A stretch of DNA of 64,000 bases from Bradyrhizobium sp. Gha (GCF_900113735.1 NZ_FOQM01000010.1:1-64000); one strand, 5' to 3'; positions 16,287 to 26,285 are shown, counted from the first letter of the stretch. The notes: a model not told the origin generated them from the letters alone. Program-made: numbers and translations.

Positions 16287-19054
16287 GCCAACACTCCCTT
16301 CAAGAGGCTTGCAGTCACCGGCAGCGCGCGGAAACGATGACCGGTGGCGTCATGAATGGCGTTGATCAGCGCCGGCACGATCGGGATCATCACGACCTCC
16401 GCCATGCCTTTGGGGGCTTCGTCCGGGGTGAGCGGCTTCAGCATCTCGATCTCGAGATCGCGCAGCGGCAGGTCGGAGCCGCGTGCGACGAGATAGCGGC
16501 CGAGGTTCCATTCGCCATTGCCGGGGCCGCCCTCGAACGGCGGCAGCGATTCGAGTAGCGCGTAGCCGACGCCCATGGCGAAGCCGCCATGGGACTGGCC
16601 GATCACCACTTCAGGGACCAGCGCGGTGCCGCATTCGAACACGCTGTAGGCCTTGGCGATGCGGATCGCGCCTGTTGCGCGCTCGATCTCGACGCGGACC
16701 AGCGTGCCGCACATCGAGGTATAGGCGGTGCCGATGCGGTTGTTGTCGGTCGGCGGAAATGTGACGCTTGAGCGGTTGATGCGTTCGAACTTGCCGTTGC
16801 CGCGGCGGATCGCGAGCGCGTCGATCTCGGCGCGGTACTGCTCGCCGAACAGAGGGAAGCGCGCGCGCGACCAGGCCCAGCGCGAAAAGCTATGCGCGAC
16901 CGCGCCGGTGACGAAGCCGCGCGCATGCGCGGCTGCGGCGAGGGTGGTCAGCGCCAGCGGCGCGAGGCCGGGCATCTTGAGCTGGCCGTTCTGCCAGCTC
17001 GCATGCGCCGATTGACTGGCGCGCGGGTCCGTCTTCGGAATGCGCCACAGCTCCAGCGCGGCGGGCCACAGCCCGAAGCGGAAGATCACGCGGGCAGCCT
17101 CGGATGACGAGTGTGTGCCGACATGGGCGCCGATCGAGGCCGAGGTCGCCGAGGAGATCGACGGGACCCAGCGCGGATTGCGCTCTGCAGCATCCTGCGT
17201 CTTCTGGTCCATCGTGTAGGGATCGCCTGACGTTACCAGGCCGAGCACGTCGTAGCTGTCGACGCGCGCGACCGAGACCTCGTCGGCGACGGCGCCGAGA
17301 TGACCCGCGACGCGGTTCGCGAGCGCCGTGCCGATGCCGTTGCCCATCTCGACATGGTCGCAGAAGATCGCGATCTTGCCGTCGGCGCCGAGCTCGACAC
17401 GACCGAGCGAGCAATCCGCGCCGGAGCCGTAATCCTTGGTGACGCAGGCGACACCGGTCCCGACCAGGCGGTCGCCCGTGGTTTGCCTGAACTGGGCACG
17501 CTGTTGCCAGATCGGGTGCTTTTCCAGATGATCGAGAATTTCGGGCGTGCGCACCGAGACGATATAGGGGTTGCCGGTCATGGTCCGGCCGTTCTGCTTC
17601 AGCGCATTGCGGCGGCGGAATTCGATGGGATCGAGCTTGAGCTCGGAGGCCGCTTCATCGATCAGCGCTTCGAGCGCCGTCATGGTCTGCAGCGTGCCGT
17701 AGCCGCGCATCGAGCCGGCCGTGACGCCGCGCGAATGCAGCGCGGTCGTGGTGACGTCGACCTTGGGAATGTCGTAGATGCCGATCGCGCCTGTGGCGGC
17801 GACCACTGCAACGTTGGCGGAGAAGTTCTGCAGCCCGCCGCCATCCAGCACGTGATCGGCGGCGAAGGCCTTGATCAGGCCGGTTGTCCGGTCGACGCCG
17901 ATGCGCGAGCGCATTTTGATCGGGTGGCGTTTGATGCCGCCCTGGAATTGCTGGTAGCGGTCATGTGCGAGCCGCACCGGCTTGCCCGGGAAGCAGATCG
18001 CGGCGAGCGCGACATAGAGGATGAACGGCGTATGGTCGCGGCCGCCAAAGCCGCCGCCGACATGGGCGAACTGCGCGTTGATATGTGAGGGCTTGTAGGG
18101 CGCGTGCGCCTTAGCCAGCAAATGCGCAAGCGATTCCGCGGCTTCGTATGGCGACTGCACGCCGAGCACCAGCTCGAGATTGCCGCCCTTGCCTGCGTAC
18201 CAGGCGAGGCCGCATTCCGGCTCCAGGAACATCGGATCGACCGATTGCGTCTCGAACTCGCGGTCGAGCACGAGCATGGAGGTGTTGTCGGCGGCGAGCT
18301 CAGCGCGGATCTGATCGCCGAGCTTGGCGGCCTTGACGTAGTCGGCCGGCATCTCCTTGGCGAGCGGCGACCACACCGGAAGGGCGGCGTTCTGCACCTT
18401 CTTCGGCGAGACCCAGCCAGCCTGGATCGGTGAATAAACGTCAGGCTTGTCGGGCGAGGGGCCGGCAACACGGGTGAAGCGGTAGGAGCCGTAATCGGGC
18501 GCGGCCACGGGGCCGGTCTCCTCGCCGAATTTGACAAAAGTGCCGTCGCGCAGCACCAGGCGGGCCTGGTCGAAGGCGTCGAACTTTTCGAAGATCAAGA
18601 GCGCGACCGGTTGGCCCAAATAAAGCGGCGTCTTGCCGGGCGGGCAGAACAGATCGCCGGCGTAGAACTCCGGCACCTCGGTGCCGATGCGGTCGAGATC
18701 CGCCGCTGTCACGATGACGGACGGCTTCAGCGCGCCGCCGAGGCGGCCGAGGTCCATGCCGGTATAGACGTGCGTGGCGTCATTGGCGCGCACCAGGATC
18801 GCGTGCGAGGTGGTTTGGGGCCAGCCCGGCATGTCGTTGGCACGGAAGTCCGAGGCGTAGAGCTTTGCGCCGGTGACCTTTGCGACGCCATCGACGCGGC
18901 CAGTGCCCTTCGTCGCGGGATTGAAATTGCCGCGTCCGGGAAGCGTCTCGTGAGCCGCAAACGGCGCATTGGCCGCCGCCGCGAGATGCGACATGCTGAC
19001 CGAGATGCCGCCCGCCGATATCCACTTCACGAACTCGCGTCGCGAAGGCCGCAT
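16283..19054 (-). CDS. iorB: Molybdopterin-binding hydroxylase large subunit, IorB-like, Tat-exported
   Basis: 923 aa. It begins MRPSRREFVKWISAGGISVS, a Tat signal (S-R-R-E-F-V-K), so the complex is folded in the cytoplasm and exported. The aldehyde oxidase/xanthine dehydrogenase fold is shown by GRVDGVAKVTGAKLYASDF, the QFAHVGGGFGGRD molybdopterin-binding block and MRGYGTLQTMTALEALID. GEWNLGRYLVARGSDLP lies near the end. First gene of the iorB-iorA-cytochrome operon; 245 bp separate it from the divergent multicopper oxidase. It hydroxylates a carbon next to nitrogen or an aldehyde; substrate unknown. Confidence 0.9.
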   Translation of the reverse strand: MRPSRREFVKWISAGGISVSMSHLAAAANAPFAAHETLPGRGNFNPATKGTGRVDGVAKVTGAKLYASDFRANDMPGWPQTTSHAILVRANDATHVYTGMDLGRLGGALKPSVIVTAADLDRIGTEVPEFYAGDLFCPPGKTPLYLGQPVALLIFEKFDAFDQARLVLRDGTFVKFGEETGPVAAPDYGSYRFTRVAGPSPDKPDVYSPIQAGWVSPKKVQNAALPVWSPLAKEMPADYVKAAKLGDQIRAELAADNTSMLVLDREFETQSVDPMFLEPECGLAWYAGKGGNLELVLGVQSPYEAAESLAHLLAKAHAPYKPSHINAQFAHVGGGFGGRDHTPFILYVALAAICFPGKPVRLAHDRYQQFQGGIKRHPIKMRSRIGVDRTTGLIKAFAADHVLDGGGLQNFSANVAVVAATGAIGIYDIPKVDVTTTALHSRGVTAGSMRGYGTLQTMTALEALIDEAASELKLDPIEFRRRNALKQNGRTMTGNPYIVSVRTPEILDHLEKHPIWQQRAQFRQTTGDRLVGTGVACVTKDYGSGADCSLGRVELGADGKIAIFCDHVEMGNGIGTALANRVAGHLGAVADEVSVARVDSYDVLGLVTSGDPYTMDQKTQDAAERNPRWVPSISSATSASIGAHVGTHSSSEAARVIFRFGLWPAALELWRIPKTDPRASQSAHASWQNGQLKMPGLAPLALTTLAAAAHARGFVTGAVAHSFSRWAWSRARFPLFGEQYRAEIDALAIRRGNGKFERINRSSVTFPPTDNNRIGTAYTSMCGTLVRVEIERATGAIRIAKAYSVFECGTALVPEVVIGQSHGGFAMGVGYALLESLPPFEGGPGNGEWNLGRYLVARGSDLPLRDLEIEMLKPLTPDEAPKGMAEVVMIPIVPALINAIHDATGHRFRALPVTASLLKGVLA

Positions 19055-19299
19055 GATCTCATCCCTGTACGAGGTCTATAGTGGCACGATGCTGACGGCA
19101 TCGCAACCATAGGTACGCACCGGCGCTGGTCCGCACCTATCATGATTCGTCACGCAGACATAGAAACGGGCAGGACGTTACTATCCGATGAAGACGTCGC
19201 ACGCTGCGCGCGTGCCCGGATTGAGAAGTCGCGTTTCTCCCCACTGATTTGCAGTCGAATCGAATAAGACGGTTCGCAACTCAACGGGAGCGCGAACTC

Positions 19300-20889
19300 A
19301 TGCAGCACGATCGGAACGACGGCTCAGCTGACGAGACTGCTCCGCTGCTGTCGCGACGGCAATTGATCGGCGCAGCCGGGGCACTGTCGCTGATCGCAGG
19401 AACGGCGAGAGCCCAGCATGCTATGCACGAGCATGGGGCCGTATCCCACACCGCCGGCATGTCGCCGACCATGGGCATTGTGCCGGAAGCGGAGGTTCCG
19501 GCGATGGATCAGGTGTTGGTGGAGCCCGAGGTCCGCAGGTCGGTGGGCGGCGTGCTGAGCACGACTCTGCGCTGCGCCTACGCCTATCGCCGGATCGGCG
19601 GCGTCCGGCTCTATGTCAGGTCCTATGAGGGCGGCAGTCCCGGACCGACCTTGCGCATGAAGCCCGGCGAGACGCTGCGGATCAAGCTGATCAACGATCT
19701 GCCGCCGAACCGCGACGGCTTGCCTGCCGACATCAGCCATCCGCACCAGTTCAACAACACCAATTTCCATTTCCATGGCGCGCATGCGAGCCCGAGCGGG
19801 ATCGCCGACAACGTCATGCGCTCGATGGCGCCGGGCCACAGCTACAACATCGAGATCGCGCTGCCGGCCGATCACACCAGCGGCACCTATTGGTATCATC
19901 CGCACCACCACGGCAGCGCCGACATCCAGATGTCGAGCGGCATGGTCGGCGCCCTCATCGTCGAGGGTGATTTCGCCGGCGTGCCTGAAATCACCTCCGC
20001 GCGCGAGCGGCTGATGGTGCTGACCCAGGTCGTCTTCGATGACAACGGCATGGTGGAGGATTTCGAGACGCTGTTCCCGGAAACGGCGACGCGCTTCCTC
20101 GCCATCAACGGCCAGCGCCGGCCCGTGATCGAGATGCGCCCCGGCGAGGTGCAGCGCTGGCGCATCCTCAATGCGGCCTATCAGGACGACATGCTGCTCG
20201 ATCTCGAGAAGCACGATCTCCATGCGATCGCCTATGACGGCATCCAGCTCGGCGCGGTGCAGCCTTTAAAGCAGCTCCTCATCGCGCCCGGCCAGCGCGC
20301 GGATATTCTGGTGAAGGCCGGCGCCCCGGGCACCTATGCGTTCAACGCGGCGCCCTACGACCAGGGCCATCCGTCACCGGTCGGACCGCTGGCGCGGGTC
20401 GTGGTGTCGGGCGCACCGATGGAGATGAAGCTGCCGGCTGCTCTGCCGACGCCACCGCTTGCGAGCATCAAGGACAGCGAGATCACCAATCGCCGCAAGG
20501 TGGTGCTGTCTGCGACCGCGCCGGAAGCCGATGCCGCCGGCCATTGGCAGGAGTTCAGCTTCTTCATCGACGGCAAGAAGTTCGATCCCGGCAGGATCGA
20601 TCAGAGGGTCAAGTTGGGCGCGGTGGAGGAATGGACCATCGTCAACACGCATGAGCATGACGACCACGTCTTCCATATCCACACCAACCCGTTCCAGGTG
20701 GTCTCCGTCAACGGCAAGGCACTGCCGACGCCGGAATGGCGGGATTCCGTCATCGTCGAGCGCAAGGGCGGCGAGGTCGTGTTCCGTTCGCGCTTCCTCG
20801 ATTTCACCGGCGTGTTCATGCTCCACTGCCACATGATGAATCATGAGGAGATGGGGATGATGCAGACGGTCGAGGTCTACAAGGCCTAA
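19300..20889 (+). CDS. Multicopper oxidase, Tat-exported
   Basis: 529 aa from ATG 19300 (GGGAG upstream; the frame is open to 19249). The Tat signal is LSRRQLIGAAGALSLIAGTA. Copper ligands are all visible: HFHGAH and WYHPHHHG (type 2/3), HEHDDHVFHIHTNPF and FMLHCHMMNHEEMGMM (type 1 and 3; the axial Met follows the HCH motif). The His/Met-rich N-terminus (HAMHEHGAVSHTAGM) suggests copper handling, as in CueO/PcoA-type oxidases. It is exported and diverges from the ior operon. Could be a cuproxidase or laccase. Confidence 0.9.
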   Translation: MQHDRNDGSADETAPLLSRRQLIGAAGALSLIAGTARAQHAMHEHGAVSHTAGMSPTMGIVPEAEVPAMDQVLVEPEVRRSVGGVLSTTLRCAYAYRRIGGVRLYVRSYEGGSPGPTLRMKPGETLRIKLINDLPPNRDGLPADISHPHQFNNTNFHFHGAHASPSGIADNVMRSMAPGHSYNIEIALPADHTSGTYWYHPHHHGSADIQMSSGMVGALIVEGDFAGVPEITSARERLMVLTQVVFDDNGMVEDFETLFPETATRFLAINGQRRPVIEMRPGEVQRWRILNAAYQDDMLLDLEKHDLHAIAYDGIQLGAVQPLKQLLIAPGQRADILVKAGAPGTYAFNAAPYDQGHPSPVGPLARVVVSGAPMEMKLPAALPTPPLASIKDSEITNRRKVVLSATAPEADAAGHWQEFSFFIDGKKFDPGRIDQRVKLGAVEEWTIVNTHEHDDHVFHIHTNPFQVVSVNGKALPTPEWRDSVIVERKGGEVVFRSRFLDFTGVFMLHCHMMNHEEMGMMQTVEVYKA

Positions 20890-21011
20890 GCCACGGGCCG
20901 GATTGCAGGAATTTCGCGTCTTTCGGCGGGGAATCCGTACCCCGCCGGGCTTCCCCTGGGGGCCGGCATGCCCTATGACGCTGCAACGCAAAATTCCCCC
21001 AAAAGAACCCC

Positions 21012-22634
21012 ATGATCCGCCTCGACAACGTCAGCAAGCAAGCCGGCCACCAGATCCTGTTCATCGAAGCTTCCGCCGCCCTCAACAAAGGCGAGAAGAT
21101 CGGCCTCGTCGGCCCCAATGGCGCCGGAAAGACCACGCTGTTTCGGATGATCGCCGGTGAGGAACTGCCAGATGAGGGGCAGGTCTCGACCGATCGCGGC
21201 ATCACCATCGGGTACTTCAACCAGGACGTCGGCGAGATGTCTGGCCGCAGTGCCGTGGCCGAGGTGATGAATGGCGCAGGTCCCGTCAGCGAGGTCGCGG
21301 CCGAACTGCGCGAGCTCGAGGCCGCCATGGCCGACCCTGACAAGGCCGACCAGATGGACGAGATCATCGCTAGATATGGCGAGGTGCAGCACGCCTTCGA
21401 GGAGCTCGACGGTTACGCGCTCGACGGCCGGGCGCGCGAGGCGCTGTCCGGCCTCGGCTTCAGCCAGGAGATGATGGACGGCGACGTCGGCAAGCTCTCC
21501 GGCGGGTGGAAGATGCGCGTGGCGCTGGCCCGTATTCTGCTGATGCGTCCCGACGTGATGCTGCTCGACGAGCCGAGCAACCATCTCGATCTTGAAAGCC
21601 TGATCTGGCTGGAGAAGTTTTTGCACGATTACGAAGGCACGCTCCTGATGACCTCGCATGACCGCGAGTTCATCAACCGCGTGATCTCGAAAGTGGTCGA
21701 GATCGACTCCGGTTCGCTCACCACCTACACCGGAAATTACGAATTCTACGAGCAGCAGCGCGCGCTGAACGAGAAGCAGCAGCAGGCGCAGTTCGAACGC
21801 CAGCAGGCGATGCTCGCGAAGGAGATCAAGTTCATCGAGCGCTTCAAGGCGCGCGCCTCGCATGCCGCGCAGGTGCAGAGCCGGGTGAAGAAACTCGACA
21901 AGATCGAGCGGGTCGAGCCGCCGCGCCGACGTCAGAGCATTGCATTCGACTTCCCGCCGGCGCCGCGGTCAGGCGAGGACGTCGTTGCCCTGAAGAAGGT
22001 GTTCAAGGGCTACGGCAACAAGCGGATCTATGACGGTCTCGACTTCATGATCCGCCGCAAGGAGCGCTGGTGCGTGATGGGCGTCAACGGCGCCGGCAAG
22101 TCGACGCTGCTCAAGCTCGTCGCGGGTGCAAGCGAGCCGGACGAGGGCACCGTGGCGCTCGGCGGCAGCGTCAAGATGGGCTATTTCGCACAGCACGCGA
22201 TGGATCTGCTCGATGGCGAGCGCACCGTGTTCCAGTCGCTGGAAGACCAGTTTCCGACCGCGGGGCAGGGCTCCTTGCGCGCGCTGGCCGGCTGCTTCGG
22301 CTTCTCGGGCGACGACGTCGAGAAGCGCTGCCGCGTGCTGTCAGGCGGCGAGAAGGCGCGGCTGGTGATGGCGAAGATGCTGTTCGATCCGCCGAACTTC
22401 CTGGTGCTGGACGAGCCGACCAACCATCTCGACCTCGCCACCAAGGAGATGCTGATCACCGCGCTGTCGGATTTCGAAGGCACCATGCTGTTCGTCTCGC
22501 ATGATCGCCACTTCCTCGCGACCTTGTCGAACCGCGTGCTCGAGCTGACGCCCGAGGGCATCCACCAATATGGCGGCGGCTACACGGAATACGTCGCGCG
22601 CACCGGGCAGGAAGCGCCGGGGCTGCGGAGCTAG
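21012..22634 (+). CDS. ABC-F family ATPase (YbiT/EttA-like)
   Basis: 540 aa with two ABC domains and no membrane segments. Domain 1: VGPNGAGKTTLFR, LSGGWKMRVALARIL, LLLDEPSNHLDLESL. Domain 2: MGVNGAGKSTLLK, LSGGEKARLVMAKML, DEPTNHLDLATKEM. Between them is the charged P-site-tRNA-interaction linker (residues about 245-310, rich in Q, K, E, R). ABC-F proteins act on the ribosome, relieving stalls or antibiotic inhibition, and are not transporters. The N-terminal 'MIRLDNVSKQAGHQILFIEA' fits the housekeeping branch. Separate from the upstream oxidase by 122 bp. Confidence 0.92.
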   Translation: MIRLDNVSKQAGHQILFIEASAALNKGEKIGLVGPNGAGKTTLFRMIAGEELPDEGQVSTDRGITIGYFNQDVGEMSGRSAVAEVMNGAGPVSEVAAELRELEAAMADPDKADQMDEIIARYGEVQHAFEELDGYALDGRAREALSGLGFSQEMMDGDVGKLSGGWKMRVALARILLMRPDVMLLDEPSNHLDLESLIWLEKFLHDYEGTLLMTSHDREFINRVISKVVEIDSGSLTTYTGNYEFYEQQRALNEKQQQAQFERQQAMLAKEIKFIERFKARASHAAQVQSRVKKLDKIERVEPPRRRQSIAFDFPPAPRSGEDVVALKKVFKGYGNKRIYDGLDFMIRRKERWCVMGVNGAGKSTLLKLVAGASEPDEGTVALGGSVKMGYFAQHAMDLLDGERTVFQSLEDQFPTAGQGSLRALAGCFGFSGDDVEKRCRVLSGGEKARLVMAKMLFDPPNFLVLDEPTNHLDLATKEMLITALSDFEGTMLFVSHDRHFLATLSNRVLELTPEGIHQYGGGYTEYVARTGQEAPGLRS

Positions 22635-22722
22635 CATTTCGCACCGCAGCTTGATGCTTCCATCCGTAGCGCTAGCCTTCCTCGAAAAGCGCGCGATGGC
22701 TCAGGTTCGATCGGTGGATGCT

Positions 22723-23814
22723 CTAATAAGTGTAGAACATCCGCTGGATCTCCTTGGTGTCGCTCGTCTTGGTCAGCGCCAGCATCAGCAGGATCCGCGC
22801 CTTCTGAGGATTGAGCGTATCCGAGACGATGAAGTCGTGTTCGTCGTCCTTGGCTTCCCCATTGCGCGCGACGATGCCGTTGCCGACACGGCTGCTGCGA
22901 ACGATCGCGACACCTTTCTTGTGGGCCTCGTCGAGCGCCGGCTCGACCGCGGGCCGGGCAAGGCTGCCATCACCCACGCCGGCATGCACGATCCCCTTGG
23001 CGCCCGCGGCGACAAAGGCGTCGACCGCGACCCGGTTCATGTTGGCGTAGCCGTAGACAATATCGACCTGCGGCAGGCTATCGAGGTTGGTGACGTCGAA
23101 TTCCGAATCCGCCGTGTTCCGGCGCGTGGATTGACGATAGAAGTACGGCTTGTTGCCCTGCATGTAACCGAGAAAGCCGAGTTCCGGCGTGCGGAAGGTG
23201 TCTGCCGTCGATGTGTTGGTCTTCGTCACCTCGCGCGCCGCGTTGATCTGGTCGTTGAGGGACACGAGCACGCCCTTGCCGACCGCCTCCTCACTGCCTG
23301 CGAGGATCACCGCATTGTAGAGGTTGATCGGTCCATCCGCGCTGATCGCCGTCGATGGTCGCATTGCGCCGACGACGACGACAGGTTTCCTGCTCTTGAC
23401 GACGAGGTCCAGAAAATAGCTGGTTTCCTCGATCGTATCGGTGCCGTGCGTGATCACGATCCCGTCGACGTCGTCTTGCGCGAGCAGCGTGTTGACGCGC
23501 TTTGCAAGCTTGAGCCAGTAGTCATTGTTCATGTTCTCGCTGGCGATCTGGAAGACCTGCTCGCCCTTGACGTTGGCCACCGTCTTCAGCTCGGGGACGG
23601 CGTTCAGGAGGGTGTCGATGCCCACCGTGGCTGCGGTGTAGCCGACGACGGTTGTGCTGCTTGCGCCGGTGCCGGCGATGGTGCCGCCGGTTGCCAGAAC
23701 CATGACGTTGGGCAGACCGGGGCCCCTCGCGTTTGCGGCTTCGAGACTGATGAGCAGCGCGAACAGCAAGCTCACGGTCGCCATGATCTGATTACGTACT
23801 CCAAATTGCCACAT
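22723..23814 (-). CDS. ansB: Type II asparaginase, exported
   Basis: 363 aa. The product has an N-terminal signal-like segment (IMATVSLLFALLISLEAANA), then VMVLATGGTIAGTGASS with the nucleophile Thr and ITHGTDTIEETSYFLDLVV with the second catalytic Thr-Asp pair. VVGAMRPSTAISADGPINL is the third family block. Hydrolyses asparagine, and often glutamine, to the acid and ammonia in the periplasm. AAAGGG before ATG 23814 decides that start over 23823. The 88 bp to the ABC-F stop contain no clear terminator. Confidence 0.93.
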   Translation of the reverse strand: MWQFGVRNQIMATVSLLFALLISLEAANARGPGLPNVMVLATGGTIAGTGASSTTVVGYTAATVGIDTLLNAVPELKTVANVKGEQVFQIASENMNNDYWLKLAKRVNTLLAQDDVDGIVITHGTDTIEETSYFLDLVVKSRKPVVVVGAMRPSTAISADGPINLYNAVILAGSEEAVGKGVLVSLNDQINAAREVTKTNTSTADTFRTPELGFLGYMQGNKPYFYRQSTRRNTADSEFDVTNLDSLPQVDIVYGYANMNRVAVDAFVAAGAKGIVHAGVGDGSLARPAVEPALDEAHKKGVAIVRSSRVGNGIVARNGEAKDDEHDFIVSDTLNPQKARILLMLALTKTSDTKEIQRMFYTY

Positions 23815-24040
23815 CTCGACCACCCTTTGCTAGAAGCCTCGTCGATGCGCCCCGGTTCGCTCAGCACTCCATGATCCGTCAGCGGAGGCTTTCTGTCTAG
23901 GGTTGTCGTGCGCGCCCAGGTGGCGAAAGTGTTTCATCTCTCCTTTTTGGGAAATCAGAACGAGAATGGCCGGGACGAGCCCGGCCGTGGCGTCGTTCGT
24001 TTGCTGGTCGCTCGCTCGAGAGGTCGCGAATGCGCAGGCG

Positions 24041-24289
24041 CTAGGCGCCCATCTCGCACTTCTTCATGAAGCTGTTCTTGGCGGCGCCGGCGAGCGGCTT
24101 GCCGTCAGAGCCGACAGCCTTGGGCGCGCAGGCGTCCTCCTTGCACTTCTTCATGAACGAGGTCTTGGCGGCGCCGGCGAGCGCCTTGCCATCCTTGCCG
24201 ACGGCCTTGCTCTCGCAGGTGTCGTCCGCCAGCGCCGAACCGGCTGCGAAGGTGGCAACGATCGCAGCCAGGAAAATCCGCTTGATCAT
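24041..24289 (-). CDS. PsiF-repeat-like exported protein, two repeats
   Basis: 82 aa: signal peptide MIKRIFLAAIVATFAAGSALA, then two near-identical units, KAVGKDGKALAGAAKTSFMK and KAVGSDGKPLAGAAKNSFMK, each flanked by cysteines. The Cys...AGAAK.SFMKKC pattern is the PsiF repeat (phosphate-starvation-inducible PsiF family). GGGAGA precedes ATG 24289. Probably a small disulfide-bonded periplasmic protein; the biochemical role of the family is not established. No Pho box was evident by eye. Confidence 0.8.
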   Translation of the reverse strand: MIKRIFLAAIVATFAAGSALADDTCESKAVGKDGKALAGAAKTSFMKKCKEDACAPKAVGSDGKPLAGAAKNSFMKKCEMGA

Positions 24290-24395
24290 AGGTGTCTCCC
24301 TAAAACCAAAAAATTGGCAGCGCGGATTGGAACCCGGAATCGTGGCGCAATCAAGCAGGGGCAACCGTGTGCCGCTCATTTTTTCAGCAATGCGA

Positions 24396-25358
24396 TCAGG
24401 ACCCGAGCGCCAGCAACGTCCTGAAATCAGCGCGCGCGCGCTGCGCCTCGGCGCGCGCGACGTCGGAAGCCTCGCCCAGCCCGAAATAGCCGTGGATCAG
24501 CCCGGCGCCCTCATGACGCTTGACCCGCACGCCGGCAGCTTCCAGCGCCTTCGCATAGGCTGCGCCTTCGTCACGCAGCGGGTCGAACCAGGCCGTCGTC
24601 ACGACCGCAGGTGCGAGGCCTGCCAGCGTGGCAGCCCGCAGTGGCGAGACTCGCCAATCGGCGGCGTGACTTGGCTCGGCGAGATAGTGGCCGGCAAACC
24701 ATTCCATGACCGCGCGGGAGAGGAAGTAGCCCTCGGCGTTTTCCGCGCGTGACGGAAAGCCCGCGTTCTCGCGTGCGTCCGCATAGAGGCCGACGACGTC
24801 GGTCACGGGATAGACCAGCAGCTGCGCTGCGAGCTTGATGCCCGCGTCGCGGCAAGCGATCGCGGTCGCAGCGGCGAGGTTGCCGCCGGCGCTGTCACCG
24901 GCAACGCCCAGACGCCGTGCGTCGCCGCCGAATTCCGCGACGCGGTCGAATACGTCGCTCGCCGCTGCGAAGGCGTCCTCGAAGGCGCCGGGAAAGCGCG
25001 TCTCCGGCGGGCGGCGATAGTCGACTGATACCACGACCGCGCCGGTCTCGATCGCCAGATTGCGCGCCTGCCGGTCATGGGTCTCGAGGTCGCCCGCGAC
25101 CCAGCCGCCGCCATGGCAGAACACCACGGTGGGAGCGGGCGCACTGCCGAGACGGTAGAGGCGCGCATCGAGCGGACCGGCGCCCCCCTTCACCTTGATA
25201 TCGTGCACGACATCGACGGGCGGAGGCGGCACGGCGGCGCGGGAGGCAGCGAGTGCGCGCAACGAATCGCGAGCGCTCCGGGGCGTCATCGTCGCGGGAT
25301 CGCGCAGCGGCAACGTCGGAATGATCTCTGCGATGACGGGATCGAGCGGGACGGCCAT
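24396..25358 (-). CDS. Alpha/beta hydrolase, HSL-type esterase/lipase
   Basis: 320 aa. HGGGWVAGD (oxyanion hole) and GDSAGGNLAA (nucleophile Ser) define the hormone-sensitive-lipase group. The Asp lies in FDPLRDEG and the His in LIHGYFG. TGAGGAC upstream supports ATG 25358; the longer frame to 25700 is spurious, since its extra part overlaps the divergent nitroreductase promoter. Short-chain ester hydrolase, cytoplasmic, substrate unknown. Confidence 0.9.
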   Translation of the reverse strand: MAVPLDPVIAEIIPTLPLRDPATMTPRSARDSLRALAASRAAVPPPPVDVVHDIKVKGGAGPLDARLYRLGSAPAPTVVFCHGGGWVAGDLETHDRQARNLAIETGAVVVSVDYRRPPETRFPGAFEDAFAAASDVFDRVAEFGGDARRLGVAGDSAGGNLAAATAIACRDAGIKLAAQLLVYPVTDVVGLYADARENAGFPSRAENAEGYFLSRAVMEWFAGHYLAEPSHAADWRVSPLRAATLAGLAPAVVTTAWFDPLRDEGAAYAKALEAAGVRVKRHEGAGLIHGYFGLGEASDVARAEAQRARADFRTLLALGS

Positions 25359-25473
25359 GATCGGGTCCTCACGAGGTTCTTGGTCTTGCCTGGCCGTTAG
25401 CATAGATTTCGCGCGCAGCATCGGCAACCGGTCGCCCTGCAGCGCGCCGGAAGAGGGCAGGGAGGTCTTTGAG

Positions 25474-26151
25474 GTGGAATTCGAAACGCTGGTCCAGTCG
25501 CGCCGCAGCGTGCGCGGTTTCAGGAACGAGCCGGTGCCGCGCGCCGTGGTCGAGGCGATCATCGAGAGTGCCAAGCGCGCACCATCGTCGATGAACACCC
25601 AGCCATGGCACGTCCATGTGCTCACCGGCGTGCCGCTCGAACAGGTGCGCCGCCGCAACATGGAAGAGATGCTTGGAGGTGCCAAGGTCAAGCGCGACAT
25701 CGTCAGCCACGGCGAATACCAGGGCGTTCACCGAACGCGCCAGGTCGACATCGCCAAGAAATTGTTCGGCGCGATGGGAATCGCGCGCGAGGACAAGCCG
25801 ATGCGGCAGGACTGGGTGCTGCGCGGCTTTCGCCAGTTCGACGCGCCGGTCTCGCTGGTGCTGACCTATGATCGCGTGCTCGATCCCGGCGCGGTCTGCC
25901 ATTTCGATCTCGGCGCACTCTGCTATGGTATCGTGCTCGCGGCCTGGGACCGCGGTCTTGGCTCGGTGATCAACGGGCAGGGCATCATGCGCTCCGACAT
26001 CGTGCGCGAGGTCGCAGGGATTCCTGAAGACGAGGTCATCATGACTTGCGTCGCGATGGGTTATCCCGACGACAACTTTGCCGCGAACGCCGTTCGTTCG
26101 GATCGCGAGAACAACGACGAGTTCGTGCGCTATGTCGGCTTCGCCGACTGA
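25474..26151 (+). CDS. Nitroreductase family flavoprotein
   Basis: 225 aa with GTG start at 25474, preceded by GGGAGG. FETLVQSRRSVRGFRNEPVP (R-R-S-V-R FMN phosphate site), SAKRAPSSMNTQPW (FMN isoalloxazine contacts) and LGALCYGIVLAAWDRGLGSV are the family blocks; the C-terminal AMGYPDDN is also typical. It reduces nitroaromatics or quinones, or acts as an enone reductase, with NAD(P)H. Divergent from the esterase by 115 bp. Physiological substrate unknown. Confidence 0.9.
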   Translation: MEFETLVQSRRSVRGFRNEPVPRAVVEAIIESAKRAPSSMNTQPWHVHVLTGVPLEQVRRRNMEEMLGGAKVKRDIVSHGEYQGVHRTRQVDIAKKLFGAMGIAREDKPMRQDWVLRGFRQFDAPVSLVLTYDRVLDPGAVCHFDLGALCYGIVLAAWDRGLGSVINGQGIMRSDIVREVAGIPEDEVIMTCVAMGYPDDNFAANAVRSDRENNDEFVRYVGFAD

Positions 26152-26285
26152 AGTGGAGAGGCCGGAGGAGGATATTTCCTCACGAAATTTTTCGTGCGGA
26201 CTCGTTGCGGCCTCTTGCAATCCCTGGCGTGCAGGAGGAACAATACACGGACTGAAAGGTTTGTTGCTGGCGCGAGGGAATTGAC

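Noticed and set aside
22570..23874. 434-aa plus-strand frame over the asparaginase gene
   Set aside because: Antisense shadow of the asparaginase; composition is Arg/Asp/Val-rich with no motif.
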